A stretch of 64,000 nucleotides of DNA from Corynebacterium amycolatum (GTDB lineage: Bacteria > Actinomycetota > Actinomycetes > Mycobacteriales > Mycobacteriaceae): NCBI RefSeq assembly GCF_016889425.1, contig NZ_CP069513.1, positions 310,001 to 374,000 of the forward strand, written 5' to 3'. Shown piece after piece: positions 1-8,071 of the stretch. The notes beneath the pieces were generated by a model. It saw nothing but the letters and a program-made list of their open reading frames with translations, was not told where the DNA came from and ran no database searches. A program made the position numbers and the translations under genes. The number at the start of each line of letters is the position of its first letter. Position 1 is the stretch's first letter.

Positions 1-847
1 TGCCAAGTGCCGTGTTGAAGATCATGCCAAGGATTACCACGGCCATGGCCTGGCCCAGCCACGGGTGCAAGCGGTTAATAACGGTGAGCATCGGCACGGC
101 ATCGGTTGCGACAGTACCAACGGTGTGGAACAGCGTGATGGTGGTAATCAGCAGCATTGCGGAGTACACCAAACCGCCGACAAAGCCACCGGCTCCTGCA
201 GCGCGGGGGTTGAACAGGCTGCCGCCAATAACAATCGCCATGGAGACCGCAACCATCAGGTTAAAGCCCACGTAGTTCACCGCGGCGACAACCCAGTTCG
301 GCAGAGTGGTCGGGACTTCCGCAACGGCAGCTGCCTGCTCCGCGGCTGGGGTGGCATCGGTAAACGCCAGCGTATAAATACTGGCCAGCAGGATAAAACC
401 GACGATAAACGGCGTAATCGAACCAATCACGGTGGTCACGCGATCGACGTCGAGGAAACCAGCCGCGATGGTCACCAGCATCATAATCACGGCACCAATC
501 CACACGGGGATGCCCCACTGCTGCTCCATGTTGGCACCCGCACCGGCGAACATGACGAACCCCGTGGCGAAGAGCGTGATAATCACGCCGATGTCCAGTA
601 CGCGCGAAAAGATGGGATGCGATACGCGTCGGAAAACTTCGCCGTGCTCGCTGGCCTGGAAATAGCTTCCCAGCTGCAAAATGATCATCGCCATCAGGCT
701 CATAATCACCGCTGAGAGAACGGCACCCCAGACACCATTGATGCCAAAGGCGACGAAGTATTGCATGATTTCCTGACCCGTCGCAAAGCCCGCGCCGACG
801 ACTACGCCGACAAAAGCAAATGCAACGCGCAGTACTTGCTTCACCAC
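1..847 (-). CDS. YkvI-like membrane transporter, truncated by window edge
   Basis: Reading the minus strand from a GTG at 847 gives 282 residues without a stop to the window edge, so the C-terminus is missing. The N-terminus carries the motif GAGFATGQEI followed by repeated hydrophobic segments (about eight visible), which resembles the YkvI family of putative membrane transporters in the LeuT/APC-like fold group. The substrate is not known. A GGAG lies about nine bases before the GTG; a second in-frame GTG follows directly at 844 and could be used instead. A perfect 12-bp palindrome at 913-924 lies upstream. The family call rests on the GAGFATGQEI signature and hydrophobicity only. Confidence 0.7.
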   Translation of the reverse strand, partial: MVKQVLRVAFAFVGVVVGAGFATGQEIMQYFVAFGINGVWGAVLSAVIMSLMAMIILQLGSYFQASEHGEVFRRVSHPIFSRVLDIGVIITLFATGFVMFAGAGANMEQQWGIPVWIGAVIMMLVTIAAGFLDVDRVTTVIGSITPFIVGFILLASIYTLAFTDATPAAEQAAAVAEVPTTLPNWVVAAVNYVGFNLMVAVSMAIVIGGSLFNPRAAGAGGFVGGLVYSAMLLITTITLFHTVGTVATDAVPMLTVINRLHPWLGQAMAVVILGMIFNTALG

Positions 848-912
848 AAGGGTTCACTCCTATTCAACTATCTGATTGATATAACCACCTTACTTTTCTC
901 AGTGAGTTTTAC

Positions 913-924
913 TAATCGCGATTA
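913..924. promoter_or_regulatory. 12-bp perfect palindrome TAATCGCGATTA upstream of the YkvI-like gene
   Basis: TAATCGCGATTA is its own reverse complement and sits 66 bases before the GTG start of the YkvI-like gene. A TATATC box that could be its -10 element lies nearer the gene, around 880. The position suits an operator or activator site, but no regulator is encoded nearby in the window. Confidence 0.35.
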
Positions 925-946
925 AGCGTTCTACGAAATTTCGCCT

Positions 947-1603
947 TTAAATCCCGCAGGCCACGCCGGTTGAATGCACCGGGCAGTAGCCGTTCGGATT
1001 CTTAAACAAGTACTGCTGGTGCTCGTCCTCGGCTCGGTAGTACTCCCCTGCCGGAGTCTCCGCGAGTGGCTTAATCTCCGTGGTAATGGGCCCCAGGCCA
1101 GCATCGGCAAGCTTCGGCGCGTACGCATCGGAGATTTCCTGCGCCCGGCGCGCCTGCTCGGGCGTCGTCGTGTAAATCGCGGAACGGTACTGCGTGCCGA
1201 CATCATTACCCTGACGGTAGCCCTGAGTGGGATCGTGGGCCTCGAAGGCCTTCGCGATCAGCTGGTCGAAGCTAATCTGCTCCGGGTCGTAGACAACCTC
1301 CACAATCTCAGTGTGGTTGGTCCGACCGGTGCAGGACTCTCGGTAAGTGGGATTTGGCGTCACGCCACCGGCGAACCCGACCGACGTACTGAGCACGCCC
1401 GGGGTTTCCCAAAACAGCTTCTCAGCACCCCAGTAGCAGCCGATACCGATGTAGACAACCTCCTGGCCATCCTCCCATGGGCCGGTAATAGGCGTGCCGA
1501 GCACCGCATGCGGCTTCGGATTCTCCAGCACCGGGTGCGAGCCGCCCTTTAGCGCCTCACCTTCCGGCACAAGCTCCGCCGACCTACCAAAAAACCAACC
1601 CAT
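947..1603 (-). CDS. msrA: Peptide-methionine (S)-S-oxide reductase MsrA
   Basis: This 218-residue protein reduces the S-epimer of methionine sulfoxide in proteins and free methionine. The catalytic cysteine is Cys56 in GCYWGAEKLFW, where the usual GCFWG has Tyr in place of Phe. Family motifs GYRQGNDVGTQYRSAIY and EYYRAEDEHQQYL follow. Cys207 and Cys216 at the C-terminus are candidates for the resolving cysteines that thioredoxin or mycoredoxin would reduce. The N-terminal 45 residues before the catalytic domain are typical of the longer actinobacterial forms. The start is supported by AGAAAGG eight bases upstream. It is divergent from menE. Confidence 0.96.
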   Translation of the reverse strand: MGWFFGRSAELVPEGEALKGGSHPVLENPKPHAVLGTPITGPWEDGQEVVYIGIGCYWGAEKLFWETPGVLSTSVGFAGGVTPNPTYRESCTGRTNHTEIVEVVYDPEQISFDQLIAKAFEAHDPTQGYRQGNDVGTQYRSAIYTTTPEQARRAQEISDAYAPKLADAGLGPITTEIKPLAETPAGEYYRAEDEHQQYLFKNPNGYCPVHSTGVACGI

Positions 1604-1737
1604 CTTCGATGCCTTTCTATCTATGACTTCCTATGCTCTGCGCAACGCGTCCGCGGCGACGATTGTTCCGCCCGTCACCACCGCCACACTCACGTTTCAC
1701 ACGCCTCGTCACCAGAAACTACGGCACAACACGGGCT

Positions 1738-2898
1738 ATGGTTTGGATTGTGCGTACGCTCAGCCTGCTTTCCGTCAATCCCCACGACTCGACCGATATC
1801 CTGCCCGACCTCCGTGCCGCGCTGGACGGCGAGGTCTCTTTGCTCCCCGTTCCGCTTCACGACGGCACGCGAGCCTCAATCTTGCGGAACTCGCAACGCG
1901 CAGGTGAGCCAATTGATGAGTCCATCGCACTTGTTGTCGGCACCTCCGGTTCCACCGGCACACCGAAGGGTGCACAGCTGACGGTGGATAACTTGGTCTC
2001 CTCTGCTACCGCTACACATCAGTGGCTCGGTGGTGAAGGACAGTGGCTGCTGGCGATGCCGGCCTACCATATCGCTGGCCTGCAGGTTCTCATCCGTTCG
2101 CTGCTCGCGGGCACGGATCCGGTGTGTGTGGATGTGACCGATGGTTTTGATGTAGCCGCATTCGCTGACGGTGCCGAGGCCCTCACTGGTGCCGGTGCCG
2201 GCGACCGCGCCTACACTTCGCTAGCTCCCATGCAGCTGGCGAAGGCCATGGAAGAACCCTTTGGCGTGGCAGCCCTGCGCCTCTTCGACGCCATCCTCGT
2301 CGGCGGCGCGGCCTTGAACCCGCAGGTGGCAGCACGTGCGGAAGAGCTCGGCATTAACGTCGTGACCACCTATGGCTCCTCCGAGACAGCCGGCGGCTGC
2401 GTCTATGACGGGCAGCCTATTGAAGGCGCACAGGTCGCCATCGAAAATGGTCGCGTCTGGCTGGGCGGGCCGATGATTGCACACGGTTACCGCAATGCGC
2501 CCGGTCACGAGGATTTCCATAAACCAGGTTGGTTCGCCACCTCCGATGCGGGCGAGATCCGCGATGGCCGGCTCGTCATCACGGGACGTCTGGACACCAT
2601 CATCGACTCCGGCGGGCTGAAACTGCACCCCGAAGTCCTCGAGCGTGAACTGCTCGCCATCGATGGAGTTACGGGAGCTTGTGTGGTGGGCGTGCCACAC
2701 CCACGGCTCGGCCACGCTATCGTCGCAGCGTATGAAGGCACCGCTGAGCTCGGTGATGTCATGGACGGGCTCGGCGATGCTGAAGACGCCGGGCGAATCA
2801 ATCACTGGATGATTCCCAAGGACCTGCGTCGCGTGGAGGCCCTACCGCTAATTGGGCCGGGCAAGGTCGACCGGAAGAAAGTCGCGGCGCTCTTTTAG
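1738..2898 (+). CDS. menE: o-Succinylbenzoate-CoA ligase MenE
   Basis: The 386-residue adenylate-forming enzyme activates o-succinylbenzoate with ATP and CoA in menaquinone synthesis. The P-loop-like A3 motif is GTSGSTGTPKGAQ, the A5 region is TYGSSETAGG, and GRLDTIIDSGG plus GPGKVDRKKV near the end contain the hinge and the catalytic Lys expected of the family. It is shorter than fatty acyl-CoA ligases, as actinobacterial MenE proteins are. The frame is open further upstream to 1633, but ATG 1738 fits family length. No good Shine-Dalgarno precedes it. It lies 85 bases before menA, which acts later in the same pathway. Confidence 0.93.
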   Translation: MVWIVRTLSLLSVNPHDSTDILPDLRAALDGEVSLLPVPLHDGTRASILRNSQRAGEPIDESIALVVGTSGSTGTPKGAQLTVDNLVSSATATHQWLGGEGQWLLAMPAYHIAGLQVLIRSLLAGTDPVCVDVTDGFDVAAFADGAEALTGAGAGDRAYTSLAPMQLAKAMEEPFGVAALRLFDAILVGGAALNPQVAARAEELGINVVTTYGSSETAGGCVYDGQPIEGAQVAIENGRVWLGGPMIAHGYRNAPGHEDFHKPGWFATSDAGEIRDGRLVITGRLDTIIDSGGLKLHPEVLERELLAIDGVTGACVVGVPHPRLGHAIVAAYEGTAELGDVMDGLGDAEDAGRINHWMIPKDLRRVEALPLIGPGKVDRKKVAALF

Positions 2899-2971
2899 CC
2901 TTTGGACTTGTGTCCTCCAGCCTTTAAGCCACTCGAACCCGCATTAGTTCAAGGCATTTGGTGTCACGTCC

Positions 2972-2977
2972 TATTAT
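2972..2977 (+). promoter_or_regulatory. Predicted -10 element of menA (leaderless)
   Basis: TATTAT ends six bases before the menA ATG, which would put the transcription start at or next to the start codon. No Shine-Dalgarno is present, so menA is probably translated from a leaderless mRNA, as is common in corynebacteria. Confidence 0.45.
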
Positions 2978-2983
2978 TAATTC

Positions 2984-3880
2984 ATGTCTGAAGCACCAAA
3001 GAGTCCTGCAACGGCGTCGTTAAGCGATTGGCTGGAAGGCGCGCGCCCCCATACCTGGGCGAATGCGTTTGCGCCGGTCATCGTCGGTGTCGGAGCGGCA
3101 TCGACGCACGCGCCGATTATCTGGGGACGTGCGGTGCTCGCGCTGGTTGTCGCGTGGGCGCTGATTGTGGGCGTGAACTTCGCCAACGACTACTCCGATG
3201 GCATCCGCGGTACTGACGATGACCGCTCGGGCCCGCTGCGCCTGACTGGTTCTGGGCTGGTGGAGCCGAAGGTTGTGAAGTACGCGGCGTTCGGCGCCTT
3301 TGGTGTCGCGGGTCTTGCCGGTGTAGCGCTGTCTCTGATGAGCGCGTGGTGGCTCATTCTGGTCGGCGCGCTGTGCATTGCGGCGGCGTGGTTCTACACC
3401 GGCGGTAAAAACCCCTACGGTTATCGCGGACTTGGCGAGGTCTCGGTCTTCGTCTTCTTCGGTCTCGTCGCGGTGCTCGGTACGGAGTTCACCCAGACCG
3501 GCTCCCTGTCCTGGGTCGGCCTGGCCTGCGCAATCGGTATCGGTTCGGTGTCCTCTGCCGTAAACCTGGCGAACAACTTGCGCGATATTCCCACCGACGC
3601 TGCCACCGGCAAGATCACCCTGGCAGTTCGCCTGGGCGACTTCCGCACCCGCATCGTCTGGCAGATTCTCTCCATCATGCCTGCCCTGGCCAGTATCTTT
3701 ATCGCTTTCTGGCACCCATGGGCGCTGGTGGGTCTGCTCATCGTGCCGCTGTGGGTGAGGGCCTCCGAGCCAATCCGCATGCATAAGAAGGGCAAGGAGC
3801 TCATCCCGGTACTGGGGCTTACCGGCAAGATGATGCTTGCCTGGTCCGTCATCACGGCACTCGCACTCGCACTCAGCTAA
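2984..3880 (+). CDS. menA: 1,4-Dihydroxy-2-naphthoate polyprenyltransferase MenA
   Basis: This 298-residue integral membrane enzyme attaches the polyprenyl chain to 1,4-dihydroxy-2-naphthoate, giving demethylmenaquinone. It shows the UbiA-family layout: an N-terminal RPHTWANAF segment, the first Asp-rich motif NDYSDGIRGTDDDR for Mg-diphosphate binding, a second Asp-containing motif NNLRDIPTDAATGK, and about eight or nine hydrophobic helices. The length matches bacterial MenA. It follows menE and precedes an alpha/beta hydrolase by nine bases, so those two may be co-transcribed from menA onward. Confidence 0.95.
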   Translation: MSEAPKSPATASLSDWLEGARPHTWANAFAPVIVGVGAASTHAPIIWGRAVLALVVAWALIVGVNFANDYSDGIRGTDDDRSGPLRLTGSGLVEPKVVKYAAFGAFGVAGLAGVALSLMSAWWLILVGALCIAAAWFYTGGKNPYGYRGLGEVSVFVFFGLVAVLGTEFTQTGSLSWVGLACAIGIGSVSSAVNLANNLRDIPTDAATGKITLAVRLGDFRTRIVWQILSIMPALASIFIAFWHPWALVGLLIVPLWVRASEPIRMHKKGKELIPVLGLTGKMMLAWSVITALALALS

Positions 3881-3889
3881 GGGGTACCG

Positions 3890-5059
3890 ATGGACTTCCG
3901 CGCACTGACGCACAAGACGCTTGACGACGTCCAGAAGGCCGCAACCCGAGTAGGTGACACAGCAGCCAAGGCTCCAGCTTTCGTCCGCAGCGCTGCTCTG
4001 CGTTTGACCAGTTCGGGGCGTCGGCGACTGGCACTGGAGCACGGCGCGCTGCATTCACAGACCCGTGAACCAGGCCTGACTGATCTTACGGCCACCGGCG
4101 TAGTACATATCAAGACCACACCGGTCACAGCCGACATTGCGGCCAAGGATGACGAGCGAAAGGCCAGCGACAAACCGGATGCTGTCACCACCGATATTCC
4201 GGTGCACTGGTACGAGGTTGAACCAGGCGAGCCCGCCAAAGAACCTGTGACCATCGTCTTTATCCACGGCTTCACCCTGGCTGGCGAGTCCTGGTACCAA
4301 CAGTTCAACGCACTGCGGAAGTCACACCCGGAAGCACGCCTGCTCACCATGGATCTACGCGGCCACGGCCAGACCGGCGCGGTTCCGGCTTCACTCTGCA
4401 CGGTCGAAGGTGCTGCGACCGATGCGCTGGCCGTGATTGCAGAGCGCGCCGGGACCGGAAAACTCATCGTGGTTGGGCATTCACTGGGCGGTTTGATCGC
4501 ACTGCACATGGTGCGCGCTGCCGAGGAAAGTATTCGCCGTCGGATCGCAGGCGTAGTGCTGATTTCCACGTCTATCGACAAGCTTGCCGCCCAGGGGGTA
4601 CCGCAGATTCTCGCGTCCCCGGTGGCGGATGCGGCGCGCAATGCGATTGAGTCCTCGCCGAAGGAGATCCGCAAGTTCCGCGAGGCAATCGCGTCACTGA
4701 TGGCGCCGTCGTTGGCAGTTGCGGTGTTCGCCCGGCGCACGGACTACGAGATCATCGAGTTCCACGCGGCCATGATTAATGAAACACCGCTGGAAACTTT
4801 CGTGGGATACCTCGACGACCTGCAGGACCATGACGAGTTCGCGGCCGGACCTCACTTAGAGGGTCTGCCGGGAGCGGTACTGGTGGGCACGAAGGACGAT
4901 GTCACTCCCCGCAAGCAAGCAGACCTAATTATGGAAAAGTGGCCGGACGCCGAGCTAGTTGAAGTCGACGGGGCCGGCCACATGTTGCCGCTGGAGGCTC
5001 CGGATGTGGTGAACCAGGCAATCGAGCGGGTGCTGGAGAAAGTTCAGAAAAGAAGCTAG
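3890..5059 (+). CDS. Alpha/beta-hydrolase fold protein
   Basis: The 389-residue protein has an alpha/beta-hydrolase domain from about residue 115. It shows the oxyanion-hole segment FIHGF, the nucleophile elbow GHSLGG with Ser198, an acid in GTKDDVTP and the catalytic His in GAGHMLP. The first 110 residues are not part of the fold and are basic, with no clear signal peptide. The substrate cannot be deduced. A strong AAGGGG lies five bases before the ATG, nine bases after the menA stop, so translation is probably coupled to menA. In relatives a hydrolase of this kind also neighbours menaquinone genes, but a role in that pathway is only suggested by position. Confidence 0.85.
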   Translation: MDFRALTHKTLDDVQKAATRVGDTAAKAPAFVRSAALRLTSSGRRRLALEHGALHSQTREPGLTDLTATGVVHIKTTPVTADIAAKDDERKASDKPDAVTTDIPVHWYEVEPGEPAKEPVTIVFIHGFTLAGESWYQQFNALRKSHPEARLLTMDLRGHGQTGAVPASLCTVEGAATDALAVIAERAGTGKLIVVGHSLGGLIALHMVRAAEESIRRRIAGVVLISTSIDKLAAQGVPQILASPVADAARNAIESSPKEIRKFREAIASLMAPSLAVAVFARRTDYEIIEFHAAMINETPLETFVGYLDDLQDHDEFAAGPHLEGLPGAVLVGTKDDVTPRKQADLIMEKWPDAELVEVDGAGHMLPLEAPDVVNQAIERVLEKVQKRS

Positions 5060-5068
5060 AGCGGAGCG

Positions 5069-5428
5069 CTAATTTTCCTCGCGGTCCTTAATCTGCTGCG
5101 CAATGTATTCTTTGTGCGCACGGCGGTTCTCCGACCACACGGCAACCGACTCATTGGCCTGAACGCGCAGCTTCGGGAACACAAACACCGACAGTGGCAT
5201 CGCAATAATTAGTGCAAACACAGCCGTAATTGCGGCCGGAATCCGCACGCCAACAAGGTAGATAATCGCGAGCAGGATGAAGAACAGCACCAGGAACAGC
5301 AGCAGACGCGCAAGGCCGTACCAGAACAGTCCCTTCATGGCATTGCCGCGACCAGCATTCTTGGTCACCGGAGCTACTGGCGTCTGAGCGTCAGAAGCCA
5401 ACTTGTCCTGCTCTGCTGGATTGGTCAT
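5069..5428 (-). CDS. DUF4229-type small membrane protein
   Basis: The 119-residue protein starts with a polar stretch (residues 1-30), followed by two close hydrophobic helices (about 34-82), and ends in a charged cytoplasmic tail rich in Arg, Lys and Glu. This layout matches the actinobacterial DUF4229 family, which lacks an assigned function. It ends nine bases from the convergent hydrolase gene. A GAGGTGAGGG run upstream supports the ATG at 5428. Confidence 0.7.
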   Translation of the reverse strand: MTNPAEQDKLASDAQTPVAPVTKNAGRGNAMKGLFWYGLARLLLFLVLFFILLAIIYLVGVRIPAAITAVFALIIAMPLSVFVFPKLRVQANESVAVWSENRRAHKEYIAQQIKDREEN

Positions 5429-5622
5429 TACACCCTCACCTCTACGTATTACGCCTGTGCTGCGCCCGACGTTGTTAGCGCCCCATGGCTGTTCGTGTCC
5501 AACGTTCCTTTGTGCCCTAACGAACTCTGTACGCCGTACCGCCTTGCGTTGCGATACCCCTCGTGGGCACTACGGGACTCGTTGCGTATTCTAGTCGGTA
5601 AATCCAGGAGGTTAGCTATTAC

Positions 5623-5925
5623 ATGGGTCGGCTCATTCTGCTGCTGTTCATCGTCCTTGTCGTAGTCATGCTGTGGAAGGCATTTGGCCCTGGCAGTCGT
5701 GGCAACGGCATGCGTCGTATTTCTGCTCCGCAACCGGAGCCCCGCCCGCTTGCTCCCGACGATGATCCGGAGTTCCTCTGGAAGCTCAAGAAGGCCGAAT
5801 TCGATCGCCGCAAGCGTGAGCAAGAGCTACAGGAACGGCGCGAACGCGAGACTCGTGACCGGGATAACCAGGGAGATAAACCAAATAGGCCCGATAGCCC
5901 AGACAATCCCGGCGAAACCGACTAA
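5623..5925 (+). CDS. Small single-span membrane protein of unknown function
   Basis: The 100-residue protein has one N-terminal membrane helix (residues 3-19) followed by a soluble tail that is very rich in Arg, Glu, Asp and Pro. The central part (about 50-80) is probably a charged helix. AGGAGG lies 11 bases before the ATG. It has no recognisable domain; similar short proteins are seen beside menA-type genes in corynebacteria. Its TAA overlaps the rmlA stop codon on the other strand. Confidence 0.6.
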   Translation: MGRLILLLFIVLVVVMLWKAFGPGSRGNGMRRISAPQPEPRPLAPDDDPEFLWKLKKAEFDRRKREQELQERRERETRDRDNQGDKPNRPDSPDNPGETD

Positions 5926-6797
5926 ACGTCTTTGCCTCGCAGCAACAACTGCTGCAGGTACTCCCCGTAGCCGCTGGCGCTGAGGGCGTCGGCACGCGCG
6001 CTAAGCGCTGCATCGTCGATGAATCCCATGCGCCAAGCCACCTCTTCCGGCGAGCCAATCTTTAGCCCCTGGCGCTGCTCAATCGTGCGCACGAAATCGC
6101 CCGCGGCCATCAGATTGTCCACCGTGCCGGTATCCAGCCACGCCGTGCCGCGCGGCAGCACCTCTACCTGCAGTTTTCCACGCTCCAAGTAGGCGCGGTT
6201 AACATCCGTGATTTCCAATTCGCCGCGTGACGACGGTTGCAGCGAGCGAGCTATTTCAACAACATCGGCGTCATAAAAGTACAATCCAGGCACCGCGAAG
6301 TGGCTGCGTGGTTTCTTCGGCTTCTCCTGAATCGCCACGGCCTTGCCGCTTTGGTCGAAGTCCACGACTCCATAGGCGGTGGGATCTGCGACCCAGTAGG
6401 CGAAGATTGCTCCGCCATCGACGTCATGGAAGCGGCGCAGCTGTGTGCCCAGGCCGGCGCCGTAGAAGATGTTGTCGCCGAGGATGAGCGCAACGGAATC
6501 ATCGCCGATGTGGTCAGCACCGATGATGAATGCTTCCGCGAGACCACGGGGCTCGTCTTGGGTGGCAAAGGTGAGGTTGAGACCCCACTGCGAGCCGTCG
6601 TCAAGTAGGCGCTCAAACTGCGGGGCATCATGTGGCGTGGTGATGACGAGGATGTCCCTGATTCCCGCGAGCATCAGCGTGCTCAGCGGGTAGTAGATCA
6701 TGGGCTTGTCATAGACGGGAACCAGCTGCTTGCTGACACCAAGCGTGATTGGAAACAGCCGAGAGCCCGTGCCACCTGCGAGGATGATGCCCTTCAT
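5922..6797 (-). CDS. rmlA: Glucose-1-phosphate thymidylyltransferase RmlA
   Basis: The 291-residue enzyme makes dTDP-glucose from dTTP and glucose 1-phosphate, the first step of dTDP-L-rhamnose synthesis. The nucleotide-binding motif [11 protein letters not shown] is at residues 8-18, followed by [16 protein letters not shown] and GDNIFYG. The length equals the usual short RmlA form. The frame opens further upstream, but ATG 6797 is preceded by GAAAGG and begins directly with the conserved MKGIILAGG. It lies 20 bases after rmlC and is likely in one operon with it. The rhamnose made here normally links arabinogalactan to peptidoglycan in this group. Confidence 0.96.
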   Translation of the reverse strand: MKGIILAGGTGSRLFPITLGVSKQLVPVYDKPMIYYPLSTLMLAGIRDILVITTPHDAPQFERLLDDGSQWGLNLTFATQDEPRGLAEAFIIGADHIGDDSVALILGDNIFYGAGLGTQLRRFHDVDGGAIFAYWVADPTAYGVVDFDQSGKAVAIQEKPKKPRSHFAVPGLYFYDADVVEIARSLQPSSRGELEITDVNRAYLERGKLQVEVLPRGTAWLDTGTVDNLMAAGDFVRTIEQRQGLKIGSPEEVAWRMGFIDDAALSARADALSASGYGEYLQQLLLRGKDV

Positions 6798-6817
6798 AGT
6801 GCTCGCGCCTTTCTGCC

Positions 6818-7507
6818 TTACTGCCCGGCCGCTTCGTTGGCGATTGCCCACTCGTCGCGAGCCATGTTTTCGAGGTCCTTGCAGTCAAACTCACTGGGGA
6901 GCTTATTGCCCTGCGCCTCGAACTGCTCGATCGTCGGGGCCTTCTGATCGCGCTCGGAGAGAATCATGTCCGCTTCGGTGAGACCACCCTTGGCCAGCAA
7001 CGCGGCCAAGTCGATTCCCAGCGTCGGGTCCTGGATGCTAACAGCGCGTTCAGCCTCCGGATTGTAGCCGGTGGAAGTGAGGTAGGTGAGCACGGAGTCG
7101 TCGGCAAGCGAGACGAAACCATGTCCGATGCCGTTGGGCAGATAGACCACTCGGCGGGTCTTGCTGTCGAGCTCGAAGACCTCAACCTTGCCGAATGCGT
7201 CAGAGCCGCGACGCAGGTCAACCGCGATGTCGAGGATATGGCCCGCGGGACAGGTGACCAGCTTCGCCTGGCCGGGATGACCATCTGGCGCGGTGCTGAC
7301 GTCGGCGAAGTGAAGGCCACGGACAACGCCCGCCGCGGAGACACTCATGTTGGCCTGCTCCGGAAAGAACGGGTAGCCCGTGGCCTCGGCGAATGCGTCG
7401 AGGCGATACCACTCGTGGAAACTACCGCGGCTGTCGCCGTGGATGACCGGCTCGAAGGTGAAAACGCCGTCGATGGAAGTGGGCTGGAATGTGCTCTCAG
7501 GGCTCAT
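6818..7507 (-). CDS. rmlC: dTDP-4-dehydrorhamnose 3,5-epimerase RmlC
   Basis: The 229-residue cupin enzyme epimerises dTDP-4-keto-6-deoxyglucose at C3 and C5. The signature VVRGLHF contains the catalytic His66, with Arg63 next to it; [16 protein letters not shown] and GIGHGFVSL complete the family core. The C-terminus extends about 35 residues past the usual epimerase end. C. glutamicum, from memory, has an RmlC-RmlD fusion, whereas here the reading frame ends without any reductase domain. The open frame continues upstream of 7507, but the ATG here fits family length. No good Shine-Dalgarno is seen. Confidence 0.93.
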   Translation of the reverse strand: MSPESTFQPTSIDGVFTFEPVIHGDSRGSFHEWYRLDAFAEATGYPFFPEQANMSVSAAGVVRGLHFADVSTAPDGHPGQAKLVTCPAGHILDIAVDLRRGSDAFGKVEVFELDSKTRRVVYLPNGIGHGFVSLADDSVLTYLTSTGYNPEAERAVSIQDPTLGIDLAALLAKGGLTEADMILSERDQKAPTIEQFEAQGNKLPSEFDCKDLENMARDEWAIANEAAGQ

Positions 7508-7620
7508 GGGTAACAAGTGTAGACGCGAGGGACGGGTTCGGGCTGGTGGTGGGTTGGGTGTGAGCTGGGTAGTCGCCGAGCCGAAATTAGCGCTTAACGG
7601 CATTCATGCGGGGGTTGTTG

Positions 7621-7716
7621 CCCTAAGGTCTCGATTTGTGTGCCCTTTTAAGTGAATCCACACTTCTTGACCTGGGAGTTTCTAATCTGAAGCCCACACA
7701 AGTCGAGACCTTAGGG
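7621..7716. repeat. Hairpin B1 (22-bp arms) between rmlC and rmlB
   Basis: Arms 7621-7642 and 7695-7716 are inverted copies differing at one position that still forms a G-T/U pair. The 52-base spacer contains a 30-bp block (7668-7697) repeated in inverted orientation at 7816-7845 in hairpin B2. Confidence 0.85.
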
Positions 7717-7799
7717 AAAATGGCCCGAATTTGAGGCTTATTTGTTAATCCTGAATACGAAAACAACGTTTAACGACATTCACAAGGGGTGTTTTGACG

Positions 7800-7889
7800 C
7801 AGACTCGCATGTTTGGTGGGCTTCAGATTAGAAACTCCCAGGTCAGATTCACCCAAAAGCCCGAAAATGCCACCAAACATGCGAGTCTG
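7800..7889. repeat. Hairpin B2 (20-bp perfect arms), loop shared with B1 in inverse orientation
   Basis: Arms 7800-7819 and 7870-7889 are perfect inverted copies, with a 50-base spacer. The spacer carries the exact inverse of the B1 core plus a nearby matching GTGAATC. The outer stem sequences of B1 and B2 are different from each other, while each is complementary to its own partner. Confidence 0.85.
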
Positions 7890-7973
7890 GGTATTTTGGG
7901 CCTGTTTTGAGCCCTTTACCTGGTGCGCATGGGAACTATATTGCAGGCGTGGCTGAAGTGACGCATGGGGCGT

Positions 7974-8009
7974 ACCAAGTAACCGGGGTGCACCAAGTAA
8001 CCGGGGTGC
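7974..8009. repeat. Tandem duplication of an 18-mer
   Basis: The 18-base unit ACCAAGTAACCGGGGTGC occurs twice head to tail (7974-7991 and 7992-8009) with no mismatch. Confidence 0.85.
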
Positions 8010-8023
8010 TGGCTAGGCAGAGC

Positions 8024-8066
8024 CCAACCAACCCAAACCAACCCAACCAACCCAAACCAGCCCAAT
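8024..8066 (-). repeat. CCAACC-type low-complexity tract, G-rich on the rmlB transcript
   Basis: The plus strand is an irregular repeat of CCAACCAACCCAAA units. On the minus strand, which is the rmlB mRNA strand, it begins just after the rmlB stop and reads as many GG and GGG runs separated by two or three T, a pattern able to form G-quadruplexes. Confidence 0.6.
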
Positions 8067-8071
8067 CAGAA

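Larger units (their letters stand above)
7508..8071. other. Non-coding 564-bp gap between rmlC and rmlB, rich in repeats
   Basis: No credible gene is present on either strand. The gap holds two large hairpins (7621-7716 and 7800-7889) that share a 30-bp inverted core, a tandem 18-mer (7974-8009) and a CCAACC-type low-complexity tract (8024-8066). It lies where an rmlD gene or RmlD domain might have been expected, but no RmlD remnant could be read in it. Confidence 0.7.

Noticed and set aside
7508..8071. CRISPR-like array or remnant of rmlD
   Set aside because: The repeats are inverted pairs with one shared core, not regularly spaced direct repeats, and no RmlD motifs can be read in any frame.
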